This document shows positions 39,343 through 53,235 of a stretch of 64,000 bases of DNA, piece by piece. The translations under genes and the position numbers were made by a program. Under the pieces are notes generated by a model, which saw only the letters and a list, made by a program, of their open reading frames with translations, made no database searches and had not been told where the DNA came from. The DNA lies in NCBI GenBank assembly GCA_024305405.1, contig JAKNDB010000107.1, forward strand, positions 4,076,501-4,140,500, in the 5' to 3' direction. The stretch's first letter is position 1. Each line of letters opens with the position of its first letter. The DNA is from Dirofilaria immitis. Its lineage: Eukaryota; Nematoda; Chromadorea; Rhabditida; Onchocercidae.

Positions 39343-41601
39343 AAACCTTTACCGACTTTATTGTAAAACGAACAATGCTCGAAGTTTCTTTTTCTCAGAT
39401 TGTCTACAAATGAATGATGAAAATGATTTAAGACATAATTATGCTATTTTCTTTTCTAACAAAGAATTTCATTCTAAACTAAAATACGCAAATTAATAAT
39501 TGATGTTAAAAGGATGAAATACTTGGAATATATTAATATGCATTAAATATTTTTTATGAAAAATTTAGCTATTTCAAGCATTTCTTGATAATTATTTAAG
39601 TAATAATGCGCTGCTTGCGAATAGTTATATATATTAAAATATTTTCCTTTATATTTTTAAGTGCATCAGGCATTTTCTGCATAAAAACATATCCTATTCA
39701 TGCAGGCAAATATTTCTTGATAATATTGGAGTTATTTAAATAAATTCTTGCATATAAAAACGAATTTAAGATATTCATTCTTTATGAATGCACGAGGCGA
39801 AAAAATTTTAAATCAAATTTCTAAATATGAAATGGTTCAGGTATTCTTATAACACAACGAATCTTACATGCATCATCGACTAATTGATCACAAAGTAAAT
39901 TTCGATAAAGAAAAATGGTATAATTATTGCCTCAACAAAATTTTTCAGATTAAATTAAGCTAAATTTGATAATAAAATTATGCATAATGAAAAGAGAGTT
40001 TTTCTTTAATTTGTAGAAAATCGTTCCAAAGCTACGCCTAAAACTTCGGAAAAATATGTATATATTTGCATTATACTATCTTAGATACAGTTTCAAATAC
40101 CTCGATGTGAACATGCTATACACAGCAAAGGTTATTGTATCATATGTCAACAGAATGTAATGACGTAAAATTGCACAATATAGGGAACTAACCGTTTATT
40201 GTAAAATTCACTATATTATCCTAAATTTCTAGGAATTTTTAAAAGTTGATATCAGTTTTAACATGCAGAAAAAAATATTATCTTAAAAATTACATTTTTC
40301 TACAAAAACAAAACTAGAAAAAAATACGTAAGAATTATTATCCACTGCTTTTCTTTAATTAAATGATCTTTATTAACGATAATTTCGCTATGGTGATTTT
40401 GTCCAATAAAATTTCATAAATTTATTAGTGAACTAATTTAATTGATGAAATGAAGGATTCAAGTTGAACTGTAACTTCAGTTTCCGCTCAGGCGTTATTT
40501 GACTAGCGAAGTCGCACAGGTCTCTTCACTGCATAATTTAATCAGTGCAATCAAAATTTCAATGGATTCACGTAAATTAATTCAATCGATGAAATAAAAA
40601 TTCCACTAAAATTTATGTGAATTAATTTAATCGCTAATTCAATTATATAAAATCTTTCAATTTTAATTCAATTATACACATGAAATCTCAGACATAATTT
40701 TGTTAGTAAAGCCTATAAACTTACTTAGGTGGAATAATTTAGGGCATAAAATAAAAATTTCGATAAACTTTCGAAGGATAAATTAATTAATTAAATAAAA
40801 CCCTAACTTAAACTTCCTACGTCAACGAACTAATGAGTATCAACCACACTGTATACCTTCAAGTAGCATATAATACATCCCAAACGGGTACGTTCAAATT
40901 TTTTCCAATTTGAAAAATCCAGTTCCCGCCAATGAAACGCTCGTTGTAAGGAACATAATCATTTCTACAGCTCCATAAATTATGTGAATTGAAATGCATT
41001 CGTAACAAGCAGATTTGAAATCTTTATAAAATTAAAGAATCAAGCAAATGTTTACAAAATATTCCGGAAACTCTTACATATAAATAATTTGCAATAAATC
41101 CCAGAAAATTGATGAGATTAGAAAGGAAAAATAAAAAAAAGCATGATTGAAATGAAATAACTTAAAATCCGCTTACAAATGTCAATTTCCATATCCTGTT
41201 TATTCAATTTTTTTGATTCTAACTCCAAGTATTCGTATTGAAACACTTTTTTTTGCTTATCAGTTTATGAATAAATGCATTTTAGATAAATTTACTTTCG
41301 ACATATTTTTATCGAAATTCCTTCTCATTTTTCATTTATTCTATCAAATTATATTATTTTCAGTTTTTTTTTCTACAATAAATACAAGAGAAAACATCCT
41401 AGTCTTATCTGATAAGCTAACTGAAAAGGAAAAAATTTTCTAGCACACATTAAAGAAATGTAGAATGATACTGAATACCACTAAACTATGATCACGTAAA
41501 TCGCCATTATTATCATTGGTAAAAACAAAATATAAAAATACTTTAGAAAAAAACGAGAAGATAATTAAATGAACAGGTATGTAAATAGGTTTGAATTATG
41601 A
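39343..41601. other. Intergenic region between S1P and topoisomerase II
   Basis: About 2.3 kb separate the S1P stop from the topoisomerase start on the same strand. It should hold the S1P 3' untranslated region and the topoisomerase promoter. The nearest AATAAA to the S1P stop that I see is on the minus strand near 41336, about 260 bases downstream. I see no exon, RNA gene or strong repeat. Short degenerate copies of a gaattaatttaatcgatgaa-like motif recur around 40.43-40.64 kb. Confidence 0.55.
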
Positions 41602-44600
41602 TTACAGCATTTGCAATCGCCTTAACATAAATCGAAAAATTCGAAAACGCACAACTGGCCGGCGTACCAATGTACGACAATACATCAACATTATAATAGA
41701 AAAAATGAAACCCCACAGCAAGAAGCTATAGTTCCGATTGTCAAGATTTAACGGATTCGTTCGTTCAATATTATTTTCCACATTTGCATCAAAAACTGGA
41801 CGATCTCATGAAGCTGTAAAAATTATAGAATGGAGAATTGGAATTTCCAAAACCATTTCCCTAGCATCAAATGTGAATTGTAATGAGAGAAAATAACCTG
41901 TGCAGAAGTTAGTTCATTCGAAAGCTGATTTTCATCTGGAAGATCTGAACGATCATTCTTTAAATGATTGCGATTTAAGTCTCTAAAATAATACACACAG
42001 CAAATCTACATATGAATTAGCGATATAATAATGGACACATAATTCGACACTGGAATTCGCATTGACTTACAGTTATTAAATTTGATAATTTAACTCTATT
42101 AATAATTAACGCTAATTTAATAGTCTGAAAGATTTTAATCGGTTAGTTTTAACATCTCACTTCTCGACTAAAAATGCTGTCAAAAAACCTTGCTTTGATG
42201 TCAGGGAACAATAAGGCAATTAGATAGCGAGAGAGCTACTATTAAGAAAGAGGGAACTTGCACTGATCAAATATGATCAACTATTTCCAAATATTTTAAA
42301 TGCAGCATACAGAATTACTTTGATTTTTTAACAACTAATTCAAGTGAAACTTCGAGATCGATATGAACTTACGATGAAAAAGTGACATTGGTGATCGGTT
42401 GTGAAGTAGCAGGCCATAGAATGCGACACTTCGGATCTTTTCGATATACCGGTTCAGCATCCGCTGAGATGTTTATTATAACCTACAAATTTTTTTGTGA
42501 AACTTAATTAAACATGCAACAATTCCATATCATCACTTTTAACTCTTCATGAGGAAATTTTTTTCCTAAAGCATCCTGAAAAATTTTTGTATCTTCTCAA
42601 AAAAATTTCATTGGAATCTTTTGTTTTAAAAAATAATTTTTGCGTTACTTTTGAATATTTCGCGAAATTTGAAGTAATTATTCTTTTCGGAAGTGGTAAA
42701 TTCATGGAATACTTCAAAGGTAATGCAGTATCAGCCTGCAAGTAAAAAGAGTGTTGTTTTTATATTCTCTTTAGCTTTGCAGACGGGTTCCAGACATATC
42801 ACATATTTAAAGATAAATTGATCGGACTCTGATATACTGAAAATTGAAATCAAAATATTCTCCAAATGAAATTTATTTATAATCATGTTAAAATCGCTGA
42901 TATCAACCATTATTGTAGAGAAATAAAAAAGAAATAAAGGAAATATCACATGAAATAGCTATCTAGATAATACATACAGGTCTTAATTTATGAGTTTAGT
43001 GATAATATCACTACTACATGTTTTACCTGTGGTATAATTCCTCCATACTTTGGAATATATACATATTATGGTTGACAAAATTTTCATCTGATCATTTTTT
43101 ATTAACGATAAAATGATGCTATATAAAGAGAAAATATCAAAACAAATGCTAACGGGTTCAAGTGATTGACGCAAACTTTCGATTAAATCGCCTTCCAATG
43201 CACTTTCAAGAAGTGCTTCTAATAAAAGATACAATTCTTTGTATTTGATGTTGTGCCAACCTCAAGACATGTACTATCACCAAAAACTGCCACAAAGCCA
43301 GATCTAAATATAAATACTAAAAAATATAAGCCTAAAAACTAGAAACTTCATTAGCCATAAAAAGAAGAAAAAATTCGATAGAGAAAGTACAACTTTATTC
43401 TCGCTAACTGAATGTACACTGCCGATACAAAAATTCAATTATCGACTTACTGAACAATATATAATCGAACAATATATTTAATCGTCTCATAATATATATA
43501 AACTTCATGGACATTTATACACAATAAAACTTTGCTGTTATTTTATTGCATTATGCAAATATTCTACATTACAGATTACACTGATATAGTATGCCATCAA
43601 TTAATTTTCTGGAAGGAATGAGGAAAACTCCTGAGTACCTGCTGCTTCGAATTCGTAACTCTCTCTCTAGGACTGATTCATTCTTAGCATTTCAATTTTA
43701 TGCAAGCTCAAATAGTTAAAATAATATAACTGATGCTATTTAAGCCAAGATATACTAAGTTTAGTTTATAGTCATGCTGATGACTTTTTTAACTCAAGTA
43801 TTTTCAAATAAATTAACATCGAACTTACGTCCTTGATAAAGTTCCATCTTTGTAGTACAGGAAAATAGCTTCTTCACGCAGTTGGCCAGTTTTTCATCAG
43901 TTATCATCTCTGCGCCCTGAAAAACTCTTGGCCACAAAATTTGCTTCAATTTGCTTCAAGATAATAACAAGAAATATGAATGAATTTCCATAAATTAATA
44001 AAGTTTAAAAAATGAAGAGATTAAATAAATTTTCTCGATAAGAATTATTCAACTCGCCGAAATAAGTCATTTTGCATAATTATTTCTAAATTTTCTAAGG
44101 TTACTTAAGACTCACTCGAATATCAATTTAAATTTAAATCACGAAGAATAACCCACCAAATCAATTAAATTTGATCGTGCAACGAGGGCATGAGGTGGAG
44201 CACTAGATATTGATGTTCCTGACAAGTATTTCACTAATGTATGTCCTATAGTAGCGACACCATCTAGAACCTGTAAATTCATTCAATTCTGTTCTCTAAA
44301 AAATGAAAAAAGAAATTTTAAATAACAAAAACAACAAAAAATCAGCTAAGTCGCTGGACAAAAAGTAAACATTCTATAATTTTAATAAACGCTTATAAAA
44401 ACTTTCTTTGCTAAATATGTTATTTTCAATTGAATATAAAAGAAAAACTTACACGAGCGCTTAATGAAATATTCCATTTCTGAAGAAGATCATTTAAAGC
44501 GGGTAAATTTGTCCCTCCTGTCTCTGGTTGCCACCACTGTCTGAAATATTAATCAGCCCGCTGTAAAATTAAGCTAATTTCTCGTTTTCTAAGAAATTCT

Positions 44601-47600
44601 GCAAATCTTTTAAAGCACAATAGTGATTTTAACTCATTTTGCTTTCCTTTGAAAAATCTTGGATTTATATACATGATTTTGAAAGCAAGTAGAAGAATAC
44701 AATAACGTAGATGGAATACGAATAAACGTAAATCCCAAGATCATTTCTGTATTTTTTTATCTTATGTTTTTAACAAAGAAATCTAAATATTTTTAAAAAT
44801 TCCTTTAAAAAGGAATTTTTAAAAAATTTCTCACGTAGGCATTCAGAATAATTCTTGGTAATATAAAATATATATTGTTTTGAAATCAGTTTAGATTGCT
44901 AATCACCGAATTCTATCTTAGTAATTAGTAATTTTTTTTGATTTAATCGAAACTTTAAGTCATGTATTCATTTCGATTCAAGCTACCAACAGTAAAACTC
45001 GTATAACAATACGATGACAAACTTTGTGGAAATAAATTTCCTCAGTTCACATGAAAACATGCAATGTTATTTTAAAATAGTAAAACAGTACAACACGAAA
45101 AATTAACCTACTTCGTATTTTCATCCATAAATCGAATTTTATCAATTACGGATGTATTGTACCAGTCCGCGAAAATGATCAAATTCAAATTAGCATTATT
45201 TACTTTGTCGTAAAGCTTCTGCCGTTCACTAGGGAAGAATTCATCCTCCGGATCGATAAGCAAATAAGCAGAATATTGGCTCAAATCCACACAGGTAAGC
45301 GGCTCGCCTAGTACCTGACAAAATTCACTTTAAAAAAGTTTTTAAAGTGAAACATAAAAAGTCATGCAGGTGTTCAAAGACACTTATTACACAATTATAA
45401 ACCTAATATAGTCAGAGCGTTCTCTTAGAAAAGATGTTTTAAGATCAGCTGTTAAAGAATCATTTTAGTTCATCTATTAATTAGGCCAGCAGTAGAACTG
45501 ACCTTCTATACCAAAAAATAATTGAACTTGAATATTGAAAATTGACACGAGTTAATTTACAAGATCAGTTCCAAATATCCGTTAAAATGTATAAAATTCA
45601 TTCATATTAAATAGAACATTTGAGATGAAAACATATTGAAGAAGCGTTTTGAAATTAAACAAATTCCTTCCTTTTACCTATCTCTCATATCATTTAAAAT
45701 TTGATGAGTGATTTGAAATCTAAAATAAATCTTAATGCTACCTCAATGTAGTAACCACTGCTTCGAAGATGCTGATAGAGAGTTTTGAAGTTAGTGTGTG
45801 GATGGTCTGCATTCCAGTCTAGTATATTCATCTTATCACGTAAATCATCACGCGGAAAATATCCCGGTGGGTAACGCATGTTTCGATATTGATCCCACAG
45901 CAATCGTTGGCTAAATGTTTATTGCTAGATACTGCTTTTATAAATTCAATTAATACTGGATTATCTTCTCTCAGCTTTCCATACTCCATTTCTTTCAGTG
46001 TTTCTTCCCTCTCAATTCCGAATCCACAACTTTATTCATTCATCTCACTAAATGAATGGACCAGAAAATATAGAGCTAAGTATCATACTTAAACTTGAAA
46101 AAATATTATGTTAAAACACAAACAAATTCTAAAAATCGCTAAAGCCAACCTTCTTGGAGGCGTCGGAATGATACGAATTCGTATTAACAACACTGCAGTT
46201 GAATATTTTTGTCCACCTCGTTCTTCTGACTGTAATGAAATTTAATTAATTTTAAAAACTGAAATCAAAAAGTCATTGTGCTATAAGAAGATAAAATATA
46301 TAAGTTAATTTGTCAACAAAAATATAAGACGATAAAGTATGGTTCATTCATCAACAAGAAATGTTTATAAGTAAAATTCATTCGTAATATTTAACTGTGT
46401 GTATTTTATAGAAGATAGCAACCTGAAAAGTGAAAAAAACAAATACCACTACTGTAACAGTGATTCGCCCGCCTGCAGTACCGTCATAATTACATCCATT
46501 TGGCATAACACTTACTGCAACTGCCATATAACCTGACCATGGCCACAAGAGATCGGAATACATTATTGAAATATTCAGTAAATTACCATTTTCTTCCAGA
46601 AATGGTTCCCATGTTGGCTAAATAATTTTTTTTTCAACCATCAAAAGAATAATGAAATGAGTTCAAAAAAAAATGCGAATGAATAGCATTCTTACTTCTT
46701 CCACTATTCGACCTGATACACCCATTCCATTAATGATCGTAACCTGCAATTTTATATTAAATTACAATCGTCTATATAATTTTCGAATTAACTTTTGTTA
46801 ATTTTTAGGAATTCTTAAGCTCAAGCTTTTGACTACTTCTGATCTCATATATATAGTTATTTGTTGTTGTATGTTGTGTTGTGTTGTTGTTGTATGTTGC
46901 GTTGTTGTATGTTGTGTTGTGTATTATATATAATAATTGTAAACAGCTATAACAAATGTAAGCATAATATAAAATCTTTGTCTTCATCCATATAGAATAA
47001 CTTACATTAATGATAGCTGGTATACCAGAAGCGTAAACTGGTTGACTACAATATGGCCACATATAAGGACATTCATTGAAATCGATATAAGGTGGAATCA
47101 ATCTAAAACGATGAAACTGTTTTCCGAAATTATTTTTCATAAAACAAAGAAAAAAATTCTCAACTCTGTAATATCTTCGACAAAATTTATATTTAAATAT
47201 TTTTAAATTTAGAATAATATCAATAAAAATGGAATTCCGAAATTTAGTACATCGTCTTCCTTTATAGTTATTATCTATTCTCGACATTTTTATTTATTAT
47301 TTGCTTAAAAAAACTCAAGAAAAAATTATGACCTTCACAAATCATGCCACTTAGTTTATCATTTCATTCGCAGTTCAAAATCAGCTATACATAATTTCCA
47401 TAAGAACACATGAAAAGAAACAGATTTATTACGTAATTCGTGGAGAATATCGTCGCATGAATTGGAATGATGCGAGAATGTTCATTTTGCCAGCACCTTG
47501 TTCAAACATCGTCGCTACATTGGGAAGCCTAGTTGCACCTTCGATTAATGCTTGCTTTACAACTGCTGGATTCCATAAACGTTTATCTTCGATACCACTG

Positions 47601-50442
47601 CAAATCCAGTGTGAAACAAAAGTGAAAACTGATCAGTAAGAAATTTTCGATTAGTCAGGTGCATGTTAGATTTCTGTTGAAATTAACATCGAGACCTTTG
47701 AATCAAACCCATTTTAATTTCCTGAGCTTCAAATCTGAGATTTTAAATTTTAAAACATTCTCAAACAAAAAATTTGGGAATATTAACATTAAATTTTCAC
47801 CTTAACATTACAGCTACTGCTCCAGCAACTACCGGTGATGCAACGGAAGTACCGGAAAGTGCACGACAATCACCATCTAAAGCAGAACCATAGACAGAAG
47901 CACCGTAAGAAACTATGTCCGGCTTGACTCGCCCATAACCATCTACAGAGAATAAATTCAGAGACATTAATTTCAAACATGAAGTTGGAAAATAATTCCA
48001 GATATGCAGTAACTTACCACACAAAAAGCTGACACTTTTAAACTCTCTTATATTGTGCGGCAACCACCATAAATAACGTTAAACATAGAGATTCAAATCC
48101 ACATTAATTTACTATAAATTGAATAGAAAATCATTAAAATTTTTGAAAAGCCTTTTAAGAAAAATCTTCTCACCCGGTAGTTCCCAAGTAGTCATTCCAC
48201 GTGAAGAAAAACGAGCAATTTTAGAATCAATATTTATCCCACCAACACCAATAACATCCATCTGATCTGCTGGGTTGTTCAGAGTGCTGAAAAAATGGAA
48301 TATTTTATGAGAAGCAAGGAAATAAAAGAAACTATATTCTTTATTTCATTATTTCATATAAAATGAAACTTTCATTTCATATGAAATAAGGAATATATAA
48401 TTTTCAATAATTTTATTAAAAATTTGAAATTTACTAAAAAATTCAATTTACTATTTCATTCTTTAAGTAAACAAAAAAGTTGATGAATTCCTCCCCAATA
48501 AAAAGTCCAAAAGCTTACCCAAATTTTGGTCCATCATTTCCAATAGCTGAAATGAGAATAATTCCATTTGCAGTCAGTTCCCACACCTTATCCATAAATG
48601 GAAGATCAGTAAAATCTGGACCACCGATACTAAAGCATCCAAATTATTGCTCGTTTCATCTCAAACTATTACTTCAAAGAATATTTCGAAATTTTGACAT
48701 AGATATTTAACTTTTTTTTCAGTTTTATCCAAAAGAGTAACAAAATTACCTTAAATTCAGGATATTTATTCCTCGTAATATAGCATGATTGAAAGCATCA
48801 AGAAACCATGAGGTAAATGAAACCTGAAATCAAATACTGAATATCTAATTTTGCAAACAACGATTTCATTCAGATTGTCCATTAAATTCCTCCTTGTCAA
48901 CTTCAATAAATTTATAAAATATCAAGTAAAAAAATTTGATATTACATGTTAGCCATCAATTGTGAATATTATAGTTGTACTAACTTAAGTAATCAATTCT
49001 AGATATCAATAGGAATACAACAAAATATTACTTAGCAAATTTAATATTTACAACACCAATTAAAAACTGATAGACATTTCAACAACGACATTAGATGCAG
49101 AAATTTGATTGGCCAAAGGAGGCAAAAATTTACTTGTTTCTTTGTAAAAACTTTGTAAGCATAAATGCTAGCAGCAGGAGCAAATCCATCACATTTATGA
49201 TCTGAACTAGCTATTAGACCAGCAACAAAAGTGCCATGACCGAGTCCTAAATTGTAAGAAACTATTTAATTCGCTTTATTTTAAGACAACGTTTAAAAAG
49301 AAATGCAAAAACTTCTATTAATTTCTTGGAAATAACTAGATAAAATGCTAAATTAAAGCAGTCTGATCACCATCATCAGCAGTTTGCTCGTTTGTCCAGT
49401 CAGTACGTTCGACAATTTGTCGGAAATGAGGATGATGTTTGCCAAGACCCGTATCAAAAACTGCAACTTTCACACCTTGCCCTATAGATGATTTTCATTA
49501 ATGATAATTAAGTGATACAGGAAATTCTAATTTCTCCAAATCATGTAACATTTTGTACATAATAAAAATATGAAGTTGAGCCCGAAAATCTGCTATCTTT
49601 AATTTTCCATTTTACCAGTAGGATTATAAATACTTTTCAAGCATAATGCTTATTAAGCTTACGTGATCTTCAATGTATTACTCCCAATATTGCTGATATT
49701 CTGACATATGAAAGTTCAAGTATCATGGATATATCAACAATTTCCAGACTAATATTGTATAGAAAAATGTTTATATATCTATATCTAAAATCTTTATCTG
49801 CAAATCTTGCAAAAAACCAAACTTTTATTATATGAGGTTAAGGAAAATTTATTGGTACCTTTATATCCCATATTCCATAGTTTATCAATATTAAGTAATT
49901 TGGTAACATGACGAATTTCAGTACTACCAGAATGACGTTTTCGGGCTAATAATCGTTTTTTAGGTAATGACGCTGTGAAACGATTATTACTTGTAACACG
50001 TCTTATATGAATAGAGCGTTTTAATGATTCTACAAAAACAGTCGAATTGCACGCCGATACCTAAATGCTTGCATAAACGTAAAGTTTTAGCTAAAAAGTA
50101 GTCATTATTTCAACTTTTCTTCCGAGATCGATCATTTGTCCCTAATTTCAATTTCATCTTTTAATAAAAATTATTGAAGAAATTTTATAAAACGCATGTA
50201 GAATTCAAAATTTGAAATTCTCCAAAATTTTCCCTCAAATTGAAAAGTGATAAGAAAGCAAATGGTTTCGTTTCAATAAAACCAAATTTGATAATAGAAT
50301 TATTACCTCGATAACGTCAAAATCGTTCAGCAAAACAGGCCTAGGCTCGATATTAATCGTAACTTCTACGGCTCTCTTAAGTATGGTGTAACGAATAATT
50401 GCTGTATAATATCCATCATATGTTACGATGTATGCTGCAATT
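41602..50442 (-). CDS. MBTPS1: Membrane-bound transcription factor site-1 protease (S1P), signal-peptide exon not found
   Basis: S1P is a Golgi subtilase that cuts SREBP- and ATF6-type membrane precursors in the lumen. Exons, 5' to 3': 50442-50307, 50060-49859, 49481-49371, 49246-49134, 48823-48750, 48629-48519, 48286-48174, 47942-47801, 47597-47433, 47102-47006, 46743-46696, 46617-46447, 46229-46150, 45910-45742, 45314-45112, 44540-44453, 44270-44157, 43916-43829, 43303-43154, 42735-42649, 42482-42373, 41982-41898, 41813-41602 (TAA). Catalytic residues are all present: Asp in VAVFDTGL, His in [10 protein letters not shown], oxyanion Asn in SAIGNDGP, Ser in [15 protein letters not shown]. Family-specific stretches include [13 protein letters not shown] and [19 protein letters not shown]. 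The end has one membrane helix ([16 protein letters not shown]) and a short Arg-rich cytoplasmic tail. One base is missing in each of exons 43916, 43303 and 41813. The first visible exon needs two bases from an upstream exon that I could not locate. Confidence 0.93.
46855..46925. repeat. TTG/TATGTTG microsatellite in an S1P intron
   Basis: About 70 bases of interleaved ttg triplets and tatgttgtgttg units lie in the intron between exons 47102-47006 and 46743-46696. A long minus-strand open frame spanning exon 47102-47006 and this repeat is accidental outside the exon. Confidence 0.85.
48349..48389. repeat. Near-perfect palindrome, 20-base arms, in an S1P intron
   Basis: The arm 48349-48368 (ttatttcatataaaatgaaa) pairs with 48370-48389 with a single mismatch, around one central base. 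It lies in the intron between exons 48629-48519 and 48286-48174. A palindrome with almost no loop can extrude as a cruciform and is often hard to sequence. Confidence 0.85.
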
Positions 50443-51025
50443 CTAGATCGATAAATCAATATTTAAAAAACTGTATGTAAGAAATATATTGCTTAACTAA
50501 TAAACTTTATCTAATTTCTTAAATTAAAGAATTTAAGCTTTAAAATTTATTGCTGGTAATTAAATTAAAATATTTTACAAAAAATATAGTAAAAACATTC
50601 CATAATTTTCTTTCTATTTCCTTCCCTATTTTTCCTGTTCCTTTCTCTCTCTTTTTTTTCTTTCCATTTTATTTTTTTGAAAATTTCATTTTTGCTAAAA
50701 AAAATAAGAAAACAAAACAGCTCGCAGCCAAATTAAAACTGATCAGCAGTGATCGGTTGAAGAGACTAGAATGGTTTTTTTTCTGTGATTTTTTAATTTA
50801 TAAATAAATCACTAATCAGAATCCATTCGAACTTTATCATTTAATCATTTTCTATTTCATTCGTTAAAAGATGTAATACGAAAAAGAAAGCAATCGATTA
50901 TTAATGTACTCAATTCGATTTATATTATTAATATACTCAATTCGATCTATACTTTTTTTTGACGAAATCACAATTCATTATATCGAAAATGGAATTTGTA
51001 GAAGCAAAAAAAAATTAAGTTAAAA

Positions 51026-51053
51026 CAAACAAACAAACAAACAAACAAACGAA
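51026..51053. repeat. (AAAC)n microsatellite
   Basis: Six or seven tandem aaac units lie between the phosphatase gene and S1P. Confidence 0.9.
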
Positions 51054-51937
51054 CATTCTGATTCGATAGTCGAACACGATGACAGGATAAAATGATTATG
51101 GATAAAAATTAGCATAATAAATGATGCAATCCAATCAGTTATCATCAATTTTTATTTCCACAAAAAGATGGGTTTCTTGTAGCATCGATTCTGATGAATT
51201 TTCCCATTAAAATAATTCCATTTTGAGAATGGTATCAATCATAGTTTTCTTTATCATTCTGCAACTATAGTGACAAAGCTATCACTTTTATCAGTCAAAT
51301 AATCATACAACAATATTGCTGCATCTATACAAAAGATATAGCTAATTAAGAAAAGGATATAAACAATTCGTTAAATAAATCATTATTTCAATTTAGATAA
51401 TGATTTATGTGTAAATTTTTATATTAGCCAACCAATTCCTATTGCAGTAATTTCTAAATTTTTAACCGATAATAAGAAATTACAATTAACAATTTAGATT
51501 AATTACGATAAATCTCACGTTCAAATCAATAAAATCCATTCTAAGATCTAAGAGATCTATAATATTACTTCCGTAATTATCAACTCCCATCATTTCCTTT
51601 CAGTAATTTGACCAATTCTCAAATATTCTCAAAAATTTGACCTATCACCTTTTAATATCGAATATTCACATCACAAATCATCGATAATCGGTCAGCACTT
51701 TTTGCCATTTCATGCGTTTTTCCCTTAGCAAATTAGTCCCGAATTTCTCCGATCTATTCCAAAACACATTCCATAAACTTCTTCCAGAATTTTCTACTTT
51801 TATCATTTATTCTCGTACACTCATTGCCAAACTTTCTCGAATAGACCATATTTGGTTGTCGTCACAAAAACATTGCATGAACAATGCTAAAAATTGAAAT
51901 ACACGCATTTTATTGAGGTTGCAGAAAATAAATAAAT

Positions 51938-52092
51938 ATATATATATACACACACACACAGACACACACACATAGACACACACACACGCACACAGTACAC
52001 ACACATAGACACACACAAATATACACATAACATACATACATACACATACACACACATACACACGTACACACATACACACACAATATATTATA
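51938..52092. repeat. CA-rich microsatellite with TA flank
   Basis: About 155 bases of imperfect ca repeats, interrupted by gaca, taga and tacata units and preceded by a short ta run. All three minus-strand frames stay open across it (C/V/Y-rich translations), which is an artefact of the repeat. Confidence 0.95.
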
Positions 52093-53160
52093 TACATGCA
52101 CACAATGATTACATAAAATCGTGAGAAATCGAAAAAGAATATTTCAGTAAAATTATTTCATTTCATACGATTGACTATATAATATCATTTGCTGCATCTT
52201 TACTATTTTTTTCTGCCACAGGAAGTAAATTGAATGAAATTGAACAAGTTGAAAAAGGAGTAAAAGAATTTAACTCAATATTGAGTGCAATGTGGCAGTG
52301 GCTAATTAATTCCTTATTACTGATCAATATCATCAAAAGGTGATGAAGAAATCCTAAAAACTTCGAGAAGCAAAGAAGATATTCATATGATGTGTTCTAA
52401 CAGGCCATCAAAACCTATCTAAATCGATAATGCGATTAGATAAATTCGATTAGTGGCTAATAAATTGAACCTAATTTAGAAGGCAATGGCAGTAATGGTA
52501 AAATGAAGGCGGATGATCCGGACGACAGTTGATACCATACAATTTAACGCAGATGAACATCCATGAATAAATCAAGCATTGTTGAAATTAAAATTAAATA
52601 GCATATAAATACACGAAATACTACACGTTAGTAATAATAATGATAACCTAAGCATATAAAATGCACAAAACACTACATTAATAATAATGATAACCTAAAA
52701 AGAATGATCGAGCTTCTGTTTTAGGCATAATCTAAAGTCATAAATCGATAACAAAACACACTGCCTCCTCCGTTTTTATCGTAAATTAGAAATGAATTCA
52801 CGATTTCATATTTGCACAATACTTATTTATCAACAATCATAAATTGACTTTGGGATCGTAGATCTAAATGATACTATCAAATGTTTCGATGAAACGAAGA
52901 GTGAATAAAAATATAAGCCTAATAATACTCGATGATTGGAAATTCTGGGAACGAAACTAGCAAATAAATTCCACAATTTTTTTATAAAAGGAAAAATTAG
53001 TAATATATAATAAAAATTTCATTTTTTAACAAACTTTAAATTTGTCATCATAAATTCAGACTTGTACCGGAATACAGGAAATGCCCAGACTTGCTATTTG
53101 AATTTTATAATATAGGATAACTGAGTAAATTGCATATATTCAAAAGTGCCTCTTCCTTAA

Positions 53161-53166
53161 TTTATT
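53161..53166 (-). terminator. Polyadenylation signal of the trehalose-6-phosphate phosphatase gene
   Basis: On the minus strand AATAAA lies about 70 bases after the TAA stop at 53236-53238, a normal distance for a nematode 3' untranslated region. Confidence 0.6.
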
Positions 53167-53235
53167 CTTTGACTCACTGAGCCAAATAATAATTTATATA
53201 TAAGGAGAAAACTGAAGAAAATGAAAAAGACAAGT

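Larger units (their letters stand above)
50443..53235. other. Region between the phosphatase gene and the first visible S1P exon
   Basis: It must contain the S1P promoter and its missing signal-peptide exon on the minus strand, but I could not identify that exon: none of the candidate ATGs gives a clear hydrophobic leader ending at a GT donor in the right phase. The region holds an (aaac)n run near 51.03-51.05 kb, a long CA microsatellite near 52 kb, and at the right end the phosphatase 3' untranslated region. Confidence 0.5.

Noticed and set aside
46805..47287. A 160-residue minus-strand open frame
   Set aside because: Only 47102-47006 is a real S1P exon; the rest is intron and a TTG-type microsatellite.
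51807..52103. Three overlapping minus-strand frames rich in C, V and Y
   Set aside because: They are translations of the CA microsatellite and carry no other coding sign.
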